This document shows, one piece after another, positions 1 through 11,300 of a stretch of 64,000 bases of DNA. The notes under the pieces were generated by a model, which saw nothing but the letters and a program-made list of their open reading frames with translations, ran no database searches and was not told the origin of the DNA. Origin of the DNA: Prostheceraeus crozeri (Eukaryota; Platyhelminthes; Polycladida; Euryleptidae). The stretch spans positions 1 through 64,000 of the forward strand of contig CAJQUW010012520.1 of NCBI GenBank assembly GCA_907163375.1, given 5' to 3'. The position numbers were made by a program, and so were the translations under genes. Position 1 is the first letter of the stretch, and the number at the start of each line of letters is the position of its first letter.

Positions 1-792
1 GTTGCCTTTGAGTACAAAATGAGATTGTTGAGATCGATTTTTACATGGAATACAACTCAAACACACATAGTATGAAATATTGAAGATTTTCCTTCAAAAT
101 TTGCCATTCCAATGCATCTGATAAATAATATTCCATAGTTTAAACTAGCTTCAAATATGATTATGTAGAGGAATGACGTGACGAGATTAGGAATTCAGAT
201 GATTAGGAATGGACCTAGAAATGACTACTTTTATGAGTTACTACAAATATATATAAGTAGCATTTACATAACATTCGAATTTCCAAAACGACTTTATATT
301 CGATTTCTATGGTACAATAAATTTTATCTCATTATACATGTGCCGTGCTTTTTTAAATGAATAGGTTGAAAAATAACTTTCATGCTTTTTATCATTTCTT
401 AATAACCAAAGGAAGTAGATGTTATTATGAATCAGTAAAAATATATGTTTTCTCTCTCGAGTAATTTTAATGCCAGCAAGAAAAGTAGCTAAAAATAAAA
501 ATATGTACCACAGAGTAGGGATATATTGGTAGAGTGTCGACTCAAAAGTGTCGACTCAAGTATCTGTAAACAGTGAAAATTTTTAAATGAAAAGATTCAG
601 TTTTCTGCGGAGATTACGGTCCCGTGGTCCAAAAAATCATTTTGAGCAGTTTTAAAAAAGTCAAAATTTTGCAAATTTGTATACTACTGAGATGACACCC
701 CTATATAAGTAGTATGAAGCAAGTTGGATATCATAAGTAACGAATATTTGCTAATAAGCATCCTAACTAAGCAGAAATTAAGCTGATTATCA
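1..792. other. Non-coding AT-rich DNA, no gene seen
   Basis: Only short ORFs without recognisable domains. Positions 533-560 hold a direct repeat of gtgtcgactcaa. The stretch starting near 512 (gtagggatatat) is echoed near 4,553, so a small dispersed repeat may be present. Confidence 0.5.
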
Positions 793-2139
793 ATGGAATC
801 TCATAATCCGTATTATATTGGAAGTCTTCATGAAAAAGTCATAGAGCGAATTATATCCAATCAGTGTCGAACTTATTTGTTCTCAAACAACTTGTTTCCT
901 GACGTGCAATCGGCTTATCGGAGATATCATTCAACGGAAACATCGATACTGAAATTATCCACGGATATTCTCTCGTCATTGGATAATGGTGAATTGTGTC
1001 TTTTGGCTTTTTTGGACCTTACCGCTGCGTTTGACTCCATTGACCATGGAATTCTTACACAACGCCTGAGACTATCCTTTGGTTTTTCTGGTCTAGTTAT
1101 TTCATGGATACAATCATTCTTGAGTGATCGACCAGTGTCTGTTCGTGTAGGCGCTTCAACTTCCGATTCCAAGTTGTGGAACTGGGGTGTTCCTCAAGGC
1201 TCAGTGATGGGGCCGCTTCTTTTTGTTTTGTATATGGTAGAAGTTATCAATGTTGTTCGTGATCATAACTTCAAGTTGCATATTTACGCGGATGATGTGC
1301 AGATTTATGGAGCGTGTTCGCCAAATGCGACTGATGATCTAGCTGCCGAGATGGCATGTTGTCTAGATGATGTTGTTCAATGGTGCAGTGCAAATCGTCT
1401 TCTATTGAATACAGAGAAAACTGAATTTCTATGGTGTCACTCAGGCAAACGTCGGCGTTCTGTCCCAACAGCGCCCTTGAGAATAGGATCCTCTCATATC
1501 CTTCCATCAAATTCAGTGCGCTGTCTTGGAGTATTCTTGGACTCAGAACTTTCTTTCAAGCTAAATATCTCGAAATGTGTGTCATCGTGCTTTGGGATGA
1601 TGCGCCAGATTCGCAGTATAATCCCTTATATCCCACGTGATCTACTCCTGACATTGATTACTTCCATGGTCATCTCAAAGTTGGATTACTGCATTCCTGT
1701 CATGTATGGAATCCCTGAGCAACAAGTGAAGCGATTACAATCTGTGCTAAATGCAGCCGCCCGTATGATTTACGGCACTTCCCGCTATTCGTCAATAACT
1801 CCTTTGTTAAATGAATTACAGTGGCTGCCTATTCGTCAACGTATTGCTTATAGACTATCAGTTCTGACCTTCTGTTGTCGTCGAGAGTGTGCTCCTGATT
1901 ATCTCAGCTGCTCCCTGGTGGATGTCTCCTCCATGCCTGGAAGATCCCGATTGCGGTCTGCAGATTCATTCTGCATTGCGGTCTTATCTTATCGATGCCC
2001 AACTTTCGGTGGTAGATCATTTCCGGTAGCTGCTGCGAGGAGTTGGAACTCACTTCCCCAGAACTTGCGAGCGATTGACAATATGCGTTCCTTCAAGAAA
2101 CAAGTGAAGAAATACCTTATCGATCTTACCTATAAATGA
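793..2139 (+). CDS. Non-LTR retrotransposon reverse transcriptase, 5'-truncated (CR1/L2-like)
   Basis: The 448-residue product carries the core of a LINE reverse transcriptase, which copies element RNA into DNA at a nicked target. Visible motifs in order are DLTAAFDSID (about residues 75-84, catalytic Asp), GVPQGSVMGPLLF (132-144) and the YADD box (165-168). The C-terminal part with NAAARMIYG and LQWLPIRQRI is typical of the CR1/L2 branch. The ORF begins inside the RT domain: the endonuclease and the first RT blocks are absent, so this is a 5'-truncated insertion and the ATG at 793 is fortuitous. No internal stop is seen across 1.3 kb, which suggests a young insertion. The clade assignment rests on motif style only. 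Confidence 0.85.
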   Translation: MESHNPYYIGSLHEKVIERIISNQCRTYLFSNNLFPDVQSAYRRYHSTETSILKLSTDILSSLDNGELCLLAFLDLTAAFDSIDHGILTQRLRLSFGFSGLVISWIQSFLSDRPVSVRVGASTSDSKLWNWGVPQGSVMGPLLFVLYMVEVINVVRDHNFKLHIYADDVQIYGACSPNATDDLAAEMACCLDDVVQWCSANRLLLNTEKTEFLWCHSGKRRRSVPTAPLRIGSSHILPSNSVRCLGVFLDSELSFKLNISKCVSSCFGMMRQIRSIIPYIPRDLLLTLITSMVISKLDYCIPVMYGIPEQQVKRLQSVLNAAARMIYGTSRYSSITPLLNELQWLPIRQRIAYRLSVLTFCCRRECAPDYLSCSLVDVSSMPGRSRLRSADSFCIAVLSYRCPTFGGRSFPVAAARSWNSLPQNLRAIDNMRSFKKQVKKYLIDLTYK

Positions 2140-2266
2140 CTTTCCTTTGTATCTCTTTTATTTCTATTTCTTACATTGTAAATTGTAAAGTGGCCTTGAA
2201 GCCTCGTAGCATAATGCCACTCTAAATATAGTGCATATTTGAATTGAATTTGAATTGAATTGAAAA
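793..2266 (+). mobile_element. 5'-truncated LINE with short-repeat 3' tail
   Basis: The RT ORF is followed by about 125 bp of 3' UTR ending in repeats of ttgaat (about 2,238-2,266). Tails of short tandem repeats instead of poly(A) are known from CR1/L2-group LINEs. A target duplication could not be identified with confidence. Confidence 0.7.
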
Positions 2267-2789
2267 AGTCACGATTTTTTGTACTTTCTTGGCTGAAACT
2301 TCAAGTTTTTAATTTAATCTTCACCGACATGAATTTATGATTCACTAAATTCATGTTCCATTTCTTGAATCTCAACAGTGATGTGGACCCGTTTGCATCT
2401 TTCAAAGTTAGTTGAAATCATTGTCTTTGATTACGTGATATTGCTCTGCCAGTGGCAGGTTGTCTGTGATATGATCACGCTTAAGAAAATACTCTTGAGG
2501 TTGAACATGAAAGTAATAGGAACCTATCGAATTGCTAAATTAACAAACATTAAATCTCCAAGGCTGTCATGACACTGAGAATCTGCAAAATACTATCATT
2601 CCTTCTGCATTACAATCATGATCATTCAATTCCGAGGTAATTTCTTCAGAACTGCAAAATTTGCATATCTCACATTTGGTAACAATTACCAACTATATCC
2701 CCTCGAGTTCATTTAATAAAATCGAAAGTGTATACACATTGGGGATTTAATAAATGCGGAGTTACCACTCTACCTACTCGATGATATGT
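2267..2789. other. Non-coding, no gene seen
   Basis: AT-rich stretch between the LINE tail and the Penelope-like remnant. I see no ORF with recognisable content. Confidence 0.5.
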
Positions 2790-3210
2790 ACACAGCCGAC
2801 GTTTTGGGTCCAGACCCTTTTTCGAGGCAGCAATGAACTGACAGTGTCTATATTGGCTCGCTAGATACGCTGTATATATCCATTTGTCTCATAACGTCTG
2901 TTCATTTTAGCGTGGGACTTGTTGGAATATCGCGATTCCACCACGCTTGTTTCAACAGGATCATTTAAGCAGCGAATAATTTCAACATCAAAATCATTAA
3001 TCGAACCGCTAACAAGACAGATCTTACTGTATTCAGACAATGCACTTAGATAACTTTTATTACGAATACTATGACTGTGTTCGTTGAACCTAATGTAGAA
3101 TGTTCTGGCAGTTTTGCCTATATATTTACCCCCACACTTTTTACAAGAGAATTGGTAGACAACACACATTGCCTCACAATTATGATTTTGATATACTTTA
3201 TTTCATATTC
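2790..3210 (-). pseudogene. Penelope-like element, GIY-YIG endonuclease fragment
   Basis: On the minus strand, about 102 codons (3,169 to 2,861) encode a GIY-YIG endonuclease domain, the C-terminal module of Penelope-like retroelements that nicks target DNA. Visible are VVYQFSC, a CxxC pair, KYIGKT (about residues 15-20), ARTFYIRFNEH with the conserved Arg, and a late ETSVVESRY segment. Downstream on the same strand (about 2,795-2,840) lies a segment reading GGGTCTGGACCC then AAAACGTCGGC, resembling the conserved terminal sequence of Penelope-like elements. No reverse transcriptase is recognisable upstream, so this is a 5'-truncated remnant. The family assignment is firm at the domain level only. 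Confidence 0.75.
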
Positions 3211-6074
3211 TACAATCATTTTATTTGCAGTACTATTGTAGACATCACTGCAATAATCACATTATATATTACCAAGAATTCAACAATAGAATCATTTACT
3301 AGGCTTATTAATGTAGGCCCACTTCCAATTTCTGTATGAGCATGATTCCCTAGAAATCAGAGAAACAACAAAAAAATTCTTGTAGATGAAAAATAACGCC
3401 AGAAGTTTCATTTTACTTATAGTATGTATTGTCAAAAACGCGTCTAGTCTGCTCTCAGTCGGTGTGACATACCGAATGAATCGAGCTGACTGAATCATGA
3501 ATACTGTTAGAAAGTCGATCAAGCAATAGACAGTCACTGACAAGCAACCGCGAAGTGAATAAGTAGTAGTTAATTAAGGTATATATACATACTCGCAAAA
3601 AATACAAATAGGAAAAGAACACAATATAAATAAAGAGAAAATTAAAAATTAAAAGATTGCGAAAATTAGCAAGGTAAAAGTAGCGTTATCACGTTCTCCA
3701 TCTGAACACACAAATTTGGTGTAAGTCAACACCTTTTGTAATTTTGTAATTTTTACTTTTTTCTATATTGATAATGTCGATGACTTCGGTTTCGTCAATG
3801 GCTAATAAAGATCTCAAGATGATTTTTCAAGAGCCGGTTCGAAATTTTATGTCAGATGAATTATGATGCGCGCCAATTCACATATTAGCATGATTTTTTA
3901 ATAAAAGACCTGTATTTTAGCACTTGTGTCAGATTCAAAACCCTTGATACTGCCGGACTGAAGAAACGGGTCGGGCAAGATTTTGTTTATTGTAAATAAA
4001 ATCTTTCTTCAAACAGAAGGAACGAAAAATATTTTTTCTTTTCTTTCACAATGACGAACTTCCCGAGCCGTCCAGCTGCGAATTTGTAAATTTAGCATAT
4101 TTGGACGTTGGCAAGATAGATTTTAGATATATATTTAGAAGGCAAGATTAGAATTTAGATTTCGATTCAGAATTTAGGCTTCAATTTAGAATTTATGGCC
4201 ATTGCATTTGTCTATTCTCGATGTGCTTCACACTATAAACCAGTGTTTGGATAGGGTCAACATGATTACGGCTTATGTGCGGCTCCTAGTGGGAACTTTA
4301 CCGAAAATTATCGAATGACAAATATGTTTTGAATATATGGTAGTTAGCATATTCTTCATCACTTCTGAGTTTTGCAACTTCGTGCTGAACACAAACAGCT
4401 ATCAACTTCAACGATTACATAAGGAAATAAAACCAATTGTTGAAATAATCCAGGACGCCCTTGACAATCAGCCAAACCAAACATCTATTATGCCCGCCTT
4501 TTTCACGCTATGAGGAGGCTCATGATTGATGGCTACAGGTGATAATGGCTCGAGTAGGGATATATATTGATAGATGTCACCTTTGATAAAGTAAGAACGC
4601 GTGCCAGGAATGCTTAAGAGGGGGGAATTAATTGTAAGTTGAGGAATTCACCGGAGAGCATCCTATTTTCTTATTGGTTTTGTTATCTATGAGGAGTCAG
4701 TTGATCATTAATTCAAACAATAAATGGAGACTGACATACATCCAACACAGACTCAGACGATTTAGGCGCTCAAGCTACTGTTTTATGAATTGAGTACTCA
4801 ATAGATGAAGACAAATCTGTGGAATTAGTGCAATATTTCGGAAACGGATTGTAATGCAACGCAAACATAGGTAGTCCAAAACTGTTTATCTCCAGGGTAC
4901 CTGTCTCCGTTTCTCCGAATTGCCATTTGATCACATCGTCAATTCAATCTCACCTTCGACAAGATTACTCCATGGTCAATATACTGCGATCGTGACAATA
5001 TGCTATTAATCAAATAAGGATTAATTATGGGTGTATGATTGAGAAACATACATGTGCTTGCAAGAAGTTTTGAAGCTACATGTACATAGTTTCAACTTTA
5101 TGCAAACTCTCTTACTATTGAAGACATGTGTTTAACTTTTAGAGTGAATGTCTAGTCTACCTCGTAAACGTGCCTGTATACCCGTCCTTTGCACATTGTT
5201 GCAAGAATTGTCCTCAAATATTGTCGCAAATATGACCGAGATTATTTAATAAACTGAGCCAACAATTTCATTGTCTATCTATGACTTGCTGGAAGTCGGA
5301 TGCGAAGGGCTTAGAACACTTTCTAATGCAACATGTAGCATGATTAGGCCTAAGCTTGACTAATTAGTATAGGCCCTACCTAATTAGGTATACTTAGCAT
5401 AGCAAGCTTATGAATAGTTTGCTGTCGACATTACAGGTGTTCCATTTCTTGCATCAAAGTAGCTTTTGAGATTGCCGGGTTTACGTTGCTTGATGAAATG
5501 CACGATGAAAAAAGGTGAAATAATAAATAATAAAAATAAAACAATCTTTTACAAAGAGCTATCCGAAATCGGCAAAAGCCTCTAATTTGATTAATTTTCA
5601 AAGTACAACATATTTTGCTCAATCGTAGATAAAATAAGATTAATGCAAACGCGGTTGTTGAAATATTATTCAATCACCACATTTGATTGAGATTTAAATC
5701 AATCTTAAGGCAGAATAAAACATGTCTCCTGTCTCTCAAATTTTCTTCTATAGCCTTATCATAGAGATTCATGTGACTACTATTATAATTTATCAACATT
5801 CTTAATTCGACATTTTTCTTTGTCCCGAGTTGTGACGAATTATCCGGAGGATGCTCTCTCATAATTTTTTAAGTCAATCTTAAGCAGCATACTTATCGTC
5901 GAATAAATGTGCATAAAAAGTTATATTGAACATTACCAGCTTGCGCTGCTCAGCGATGTATCATAAAGCGCTCTAAGTGACAAGCGCTTCTTCGTTAAGA
6001 ATTCATTTAACAGGCCATGTCTGATCGAAATAAACGGTTTCATTACCGCTTAACTTGAAAATGTCTCAATAAAA
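3211..6074. other. Non-coding DNA, no gene seen
   Basis: About 2.9 kb of AT-rich sequence with no supported gene. Positions 4,120-4,200 contain several degenerate copies of atttagaattta. Near 5,375 is the palindrome acctaattaggt. Confidence 0.45.
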
Positions 6075-7165
6075 GCTTTCCCTCTGATTGTCGTGGATAT
6101 AATGAAGGGGTTTGATAGAATTTCACATGATCTTCCAATGACGAAAATGGTGCAAGATGGGTCTAGCGAGTTCACGATTGCTTTCATTGGCAATTACCTG
6201 TCAGAAAGAGAGCGAGGCTTCTCCTGGAAAGGGCATTACAATTCCCCAATAAATTTGACTTGCGGAGTTCCCCTGGGCTCAAATCTAGGTCCTTTGATAT
6301 TTGGCTATTTTGACTCTGAATTACAGCATCAATCAAAAGCAAGCAAATGAATGATCAACTATGACGACCTGATGGGAGTTATTTCAAAAGGGCGCTATAT
6401 CTTCAAATTTGAAAGACGACTGCAGTAATATTATAGCGAAGACAATCAATAACAAACTAACAGTCAAGAAAAAAAGTGTCAACAAATGTTCTTCTCGCAC
6501 AATAATTCGTTTGACGATTAGCTATATGAGATTCCTTGCACTTCAATGAGAAAGAGTGCATTTTAGCTCAAACATGCAATGGAAATCTCATTTTCGTATC
6601 ATCTGCAAGGAATCATCTGCACGCTACGCGCCGGTTTGCATCAAGACAATTGAGAGATTTTTTGACAGAGGAATAGCTAATTGTGGTATATCAGAGCAGC
6701 ATGCGAAGTGTCCTCAAATGTTGTGCACCTCTCTTACAGAGTTAGACAAAGGTCTGAACATTTCATTGAACAAATTCAGTGAGGATCACATGTCGTCATC
6801 TGCAAATCCAAGCATAATGAATGAGCGAATTTCATTCCGCTTCATTACCGTCGTAATGTGCTTAGCTTTTGATTTTTCGAGAGAATTTACATCGAATGAT
6901 CATTCTCCATCATCCCTGGATGACCGTTCGAAAAAATTCAAGCTCCCTGCAATACGCTCAGCTGGAGAGAGAAATTCTGTTGCATCAATGGTAAGTTGTT
7001 CAACAGTGGATTCATCATTTATGTTGACTTTAAAGTCTGATATCACTACCCTCACTTGTTTTGTTATGCTACAGTATTTGCACTGACTTTCTGATTACTT
7101 TGTATCGCCTAACGATTTTTAGCATTGGGGTTCTTTGATTGAAATAAACGATTATTATTATTAAA
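6075..7165 (+). pseudogene. Decayed LINE reverse transcriptase with ATT-repeat tail
   Basis: Reading frames between 6,075 and about 6,640 contain scattered pieces of a LINE reverse transcriptase: DIMKGFDRISHDL (motif A-like), NYLSERERGF, CGVPLGSNLGPLIFG (motif B-like) and, after a stop near 6,348, a YDD-like box. Around 6,560-6,640 the HFSSNMQWKSHFRIIC segment resembles the post-RT region of CR1/jockey-type elements. Frameshifts and stops separate the pieces. The 3' end is marked by aataaacgattattattatt at about 7,144, a tail style common in such LINEs. Divergence is much greater than in the LINE at 793, so the insertion is old. Confidence 0.7.
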
Positions 7166-7829
7166 CACATATTGGTCTTCAAAATATGAAAGTTCGAATT
7201 AGAGGTACAAAGAAGTGAATATAACATTCGACAAAGCTATATGCGAAAACTAAAAAGTCAGTAACAAGCAAGGAGCTGTTGCAATTTAATTGTTAGGCAT
7301 CCATGACATTAGTAGAAAATCCACCAATAGCTATTTTAAGCTTTTTGAATAACTCCAGCAGTGAGTGTTTTCTCTAAGAATTACATGAAAATCAATTCAA
7401 AATTGAAATTACGGCTATTTCACATGTCACTGATAAAGCAACAAGAAATACTCGACAATTTATCAACAACTTCCGAGCAGAAGGTCGCATTTTTATGCGG
7501 TGAGCTTTGTTGCTATTACTGTCGCTTCAAATGTTGCACTGATGATTGGGGTTCATAATATACGTGACATTGAGTCAGATAATGCATCTGTGACCTTACA
7601 AAAAGTACAGAAAATGTTGTATCTCAAAAGAAGATTAATCACTCCTAGATATCTTCAATTGTTTCTGATTTGCTACAGCTTTCTTGAAATTTTCCTTTAT
7701 TTTATAATTAAATAATTTTTTAAAGTAAATCCACTGATGTTTTTGAAGCACAATTTGATATGATTCAGGAAGTACTTCAAACGCGTAGAATTCTCTATTA
7801 CAATAAAAATTAAAATAATTATTGTACAT

Positions 7830-7845
7830 GTAGGCTATAGCCTAC
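7830..7845. repeat. Perfect 16-bp palindrome
   Basis: gtaggctatagcctac equals its own reverse complement. Related TAGGCCTA-type sequences recur through the window. Confidence 0.8.
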
Positions 7846-7911
7846 GGACCTTGGTTCGCGCATGTCCACAGAGTTCAGCATTTACACTGGTCTCATCGCA
7901 CCACGGATGTG

Positions 7912-7975
7912 ATTAGAAAAATATAATGGTTTGCTGTTTTCCGCAAACCATCATATTTTTCTAATGAATATCCTA
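7912..7975. repeat. Long hairpin, about 23-bp stem
   Basis: attagaaaaatat followed by atggtttgc pairs, with small bulges, with gcaaaccat and atatttttctaat across a loop of about 8 nt. It may be a MITE core. No coding content. Confidence 0.75.
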
Positions 7976-9643
7976 ACTGCAAGTATATTTGCTATCATTC
8001 ATGGATATGATGATGGATATCTTTAAGCATACCTATTGTGTGAATTTTTCAGTCGACAGAGTTAATCCAATTAAACTTAAATGTAGGATGAACCACTGCT
8101 TGAAATAAAGAAATTCCTTGGACCCTGGATGAACCCATAAACATTCAAATTCTGGGATACATCCCATAGGCCTAAATAAAAGCAGATTCATATTTTTTAG
8201 AATCTGCCTAGACTATATGAAATTCCATTATCATTATTCCATGGATATATTTCCGGCTCATGTTATGAACATAATGAAAAAAATGAGGACATTTTGGCAT
8301 CAAGATGTCATTCTTTGTTTATAAGTTAATATGCGTGGAAAATAACGCGCTTAAAACTTGTAGGCTACGAAGTTATAAAACTTTAAAAGTCTCCATTACT
8401 TTGTTGGATGCACGAGCCGTGATATCAAACCTACAAAGCTTTCTGCCACTTGTGCAGTATAAATGAGCAAAACAAAGAAAATTTATTGAGATCTCAAGTT
8501 TCAGCAAAAAACGCAATGCTTTCTGATTTCTCAAAGTATTTAAAATGAATATCTTTAATAATGTTCAGATTGATTTAAGTTCAATGCTCTCCTCCGAGCC
8601 ATCAAAAAATGTTGTTAATTTTGACAAATGATATCTTTCCAGAAATACCTTAAAAGGTTTCTTTTGGTTTCCTTAGTCTGTGCATTTCAAAGTAGTGCAT
8701 TTGACTGTAGTAGAGCCAGCATCTATAGCTTTATCTAAAATCACATTTAACTTAATCTGATCACTTAAAGTTCTTAAGTATTTGCTCATATACCACAATT
8801 ATTGCTGAAAAGATACGCACATATTGTAAGCACTGCAAAAATAACATTAGGACAATTGAAATATCGATAGCTATTGGTAATTTAGCAAATTCCCAGACAT
8901 TTTTGCAAATTACGATGAATAAATTCATTACCATGGATTCGCAATAGATGTATATCGTGCGGTTGCACTTATATTATCTGCATGATGAGGCATGTCCTCT
9001 AATCGAAATACTATCCGCTCATATTCAACATTCGGACTGCCTCTAGGCTGCGTAGTTAGGCAGGTCTGTTTGCAGCGCGTGCGAGGGGCGGCTGGAGGAG
9101 AATACTGTAAGATGGGCCTACTACCAATGAGCAACTGAAGAATAATGTGAGGGAAGAAGCATCACTAGCAAGTGGTCTACTGTCCTAATGATTAATGCCT
9201 TCAACGGTTCATAGAGTCCTGATGCAGTGTAAGGGCGAAAACAGCCAGTCAATCTGGGGCTGCTTTAGGCTTATTTCAGCATAAAGAGTCAAATTCAAGA
9301 TCACTGAAAAGGACAAGGAAAATTGTGTACAGTTGGCTCAAGCCTATATCGATGCATATGTGTGCATGTGAAAGAATCTTGCCATTTCTACGAGGCGGAA
9401 CTGCCCGTTTCCTCCGTGACTGACCTTATAGCCGCAGTCTTTAGCAGACTATACAGCGTTCACTGTTCATGCTCAAGCGACTTTGTAGTGGAGATTACAA
9501 TGGCTGTGCCGGCCGTGTATATGTATTTGTAAATTCACTGAAATCAAATGCAAGAAAGCATGCATGTCATCGTTATATACTCAGAAATATTCGCCCCACC
9601 GTTGCATATTGCTTGCCAACAGTAATGTCAACCTCATTGCATT

Positions 9644-9679
9644 TTCAAAATTTTCCAAAATTTCCCGGAAAATTTTGAA
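9644..9679. repeat. 13-bp perfect inverted repeat
   Basis: ttcaaaattttcc and ggaaaattttgaa are exact reverse complements separated by 10 nt. Confidence 0.8.
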
Positions 9680-10913
9680 CATTGGTCATAACGGCTTCCT
9701 TCGATCCTTGCTGCATGCAAAATCTATCACTAGCTCTTCGAAGTCCAGTTCCTTGGCTATTCCATGTTCGATAGAGATGGTGGCCAAGTCCGAGCGCTCA
9801 AAATGAATGATAGCTGTTGATAGCACCCATTGTCTTACATAACATGGCATTCGAATCCTGTACACAGAAATAGATAGAAGAGAGCGCTAACTTTGTGTCA
9901 AACGCGTGCATTGTTTGCACCTGCATTTGCAGACTGTCAGGGGCAAGTATCGGATGCAGACTCATTTCTTCGTCAAATCATCGCTCCTCGTATAATAACT
10001 TCTTTACAAAAAATGTTGCCCTTTCAAGTCTGCTGCCCCGCCGACCGGGGGGTTCGTGGGGTCGTCTCGAGAACTCGGCGATATTTTAAACGTTGGGGAT
10101 CTCGAGATTGTAGCGGTGGGATGTCTTCTATTAGATATTTAATAAAATTTTATAAAATGTTAATGATTGCTAATATGAACGTTTACAAATGGTTAAAAAA
10201 AACTTGAAAACTTAGTAGATAAATTATTTCTTTTTTCAATTAGAGTGATTCAAGTAGATGGAACATTTTAATTAGGAGAGGAGCATGTTTATGTGCAAAT
10301 GATCCCTTAAGTTACAGATCTCAAATAGAAATGACGCACCATGAGTATCAAGTAAAAACTTGAAGACAGAAACATCCACAGCACAAACTTCAGCAGATTG
10401 ATCGGATATCGATTGAATAAAGTAAAAGAGCTCTTAATGACTCCAATTCATAAGCGGCAATAATTTCTTGCCTTCACAGTCATTCATTAAATCTTAATCT
10501 AAAAGCATAGAGATATTCGGCTGATAATCTGTTCTGGTGGTCACGAAAAGCTTGAAATGCTCTCCAATTAGCACAATTTACGTTATGCTGCTGAGTTATA
10601 TTTTGACATTTGCTTCTCATTGCTCTTGAAGTTTGATCACCATAGATTTAATTGTACATATAATGCAGTTTATTTTATATAGGCCTACGTGCGATTTCTT
10701 GAGACAGAATTTTGCATTTGAAAGTTGAAACTTAATGCATGTGCATGAATGAAGCATTCGAACTGTTGCTCATCCAAATAAAAACTCCATTTTTAATTTT
10801 TTAACCATTTTTTTAATTTTAAGACCGTTTTTGAGAATCTATTTCAAGCGTATATAGACAAAAGCAACATTAGGCAATTGCTCTGTTTCAAAACACTGAT
10901 GAAAGCCATAAGC

Positions 10914-11300
10914 CAGTGTTGGACAACGTGCGGCCCACGGAGATGCGGCAGCCGCTTGTCATATGAGACTGGCGATGCTTACCTAGATACCTAGACGCTG
11001 CTCGTGTAAAAAAAATTACAGCACGGTAGAAAAAATAACAGCAGACAATATTTCCGTCGATGAATTGCGAGATAAGTGTGAATAATTGTGTGCGCATGTG
11101 TCATTTATGCAGCAGCCATGAAATTGTTCCTTGCCAATTTCTATGAATAAAATGTATTTTTACACCACAAAATCAGATGTCCGATATCATCTTATACCTC
11201 GCCGTCAAATAAGTATATAGGCCCTACTAAAACTTGTGGCCCGTGAAGCTTGTCGGACTCTTAATATGGCCCGCGACTATGAAAAGGTTGCCCACCCCTA
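10914..11300. mobile_element. hAT-type MITE
   Basis: The left end reads cagtgttggacaacgtgcgg and the right end, reversed, taggggtgggcaacctttt. These match the widespread hAT terminal pattern with AG, TGG and CAAC conserved. The flanking octamers ccataagc and acaaaagc agree at 6 of 8 positions, compatible with an aged 8-bp target duplication. About 390 bp and no ORF, so non-autonomous. Confidence 0.65.

Larger units (their letters stand above)
7166..10913. other. Non-coding DNA with a few hairpins, no gene seen
   Basis: About 3.7 kb without a recognisable gene. The short ORFs show no domains. Three clear inverted repeats are listed separately (7,830, 7,912 and 9,644). Confidence 0.45.

Noticed and set aside
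6556-7086. 176-codon ORF
   Set aside because: Its first 30 codons match post-RT LINE sequence and the rest is unsupported; treated as part of the decayed LINE.
9893-10207. 104-codon ORF
   Set aside because: No domain or compositional support, and no ATG-led conserved structure.
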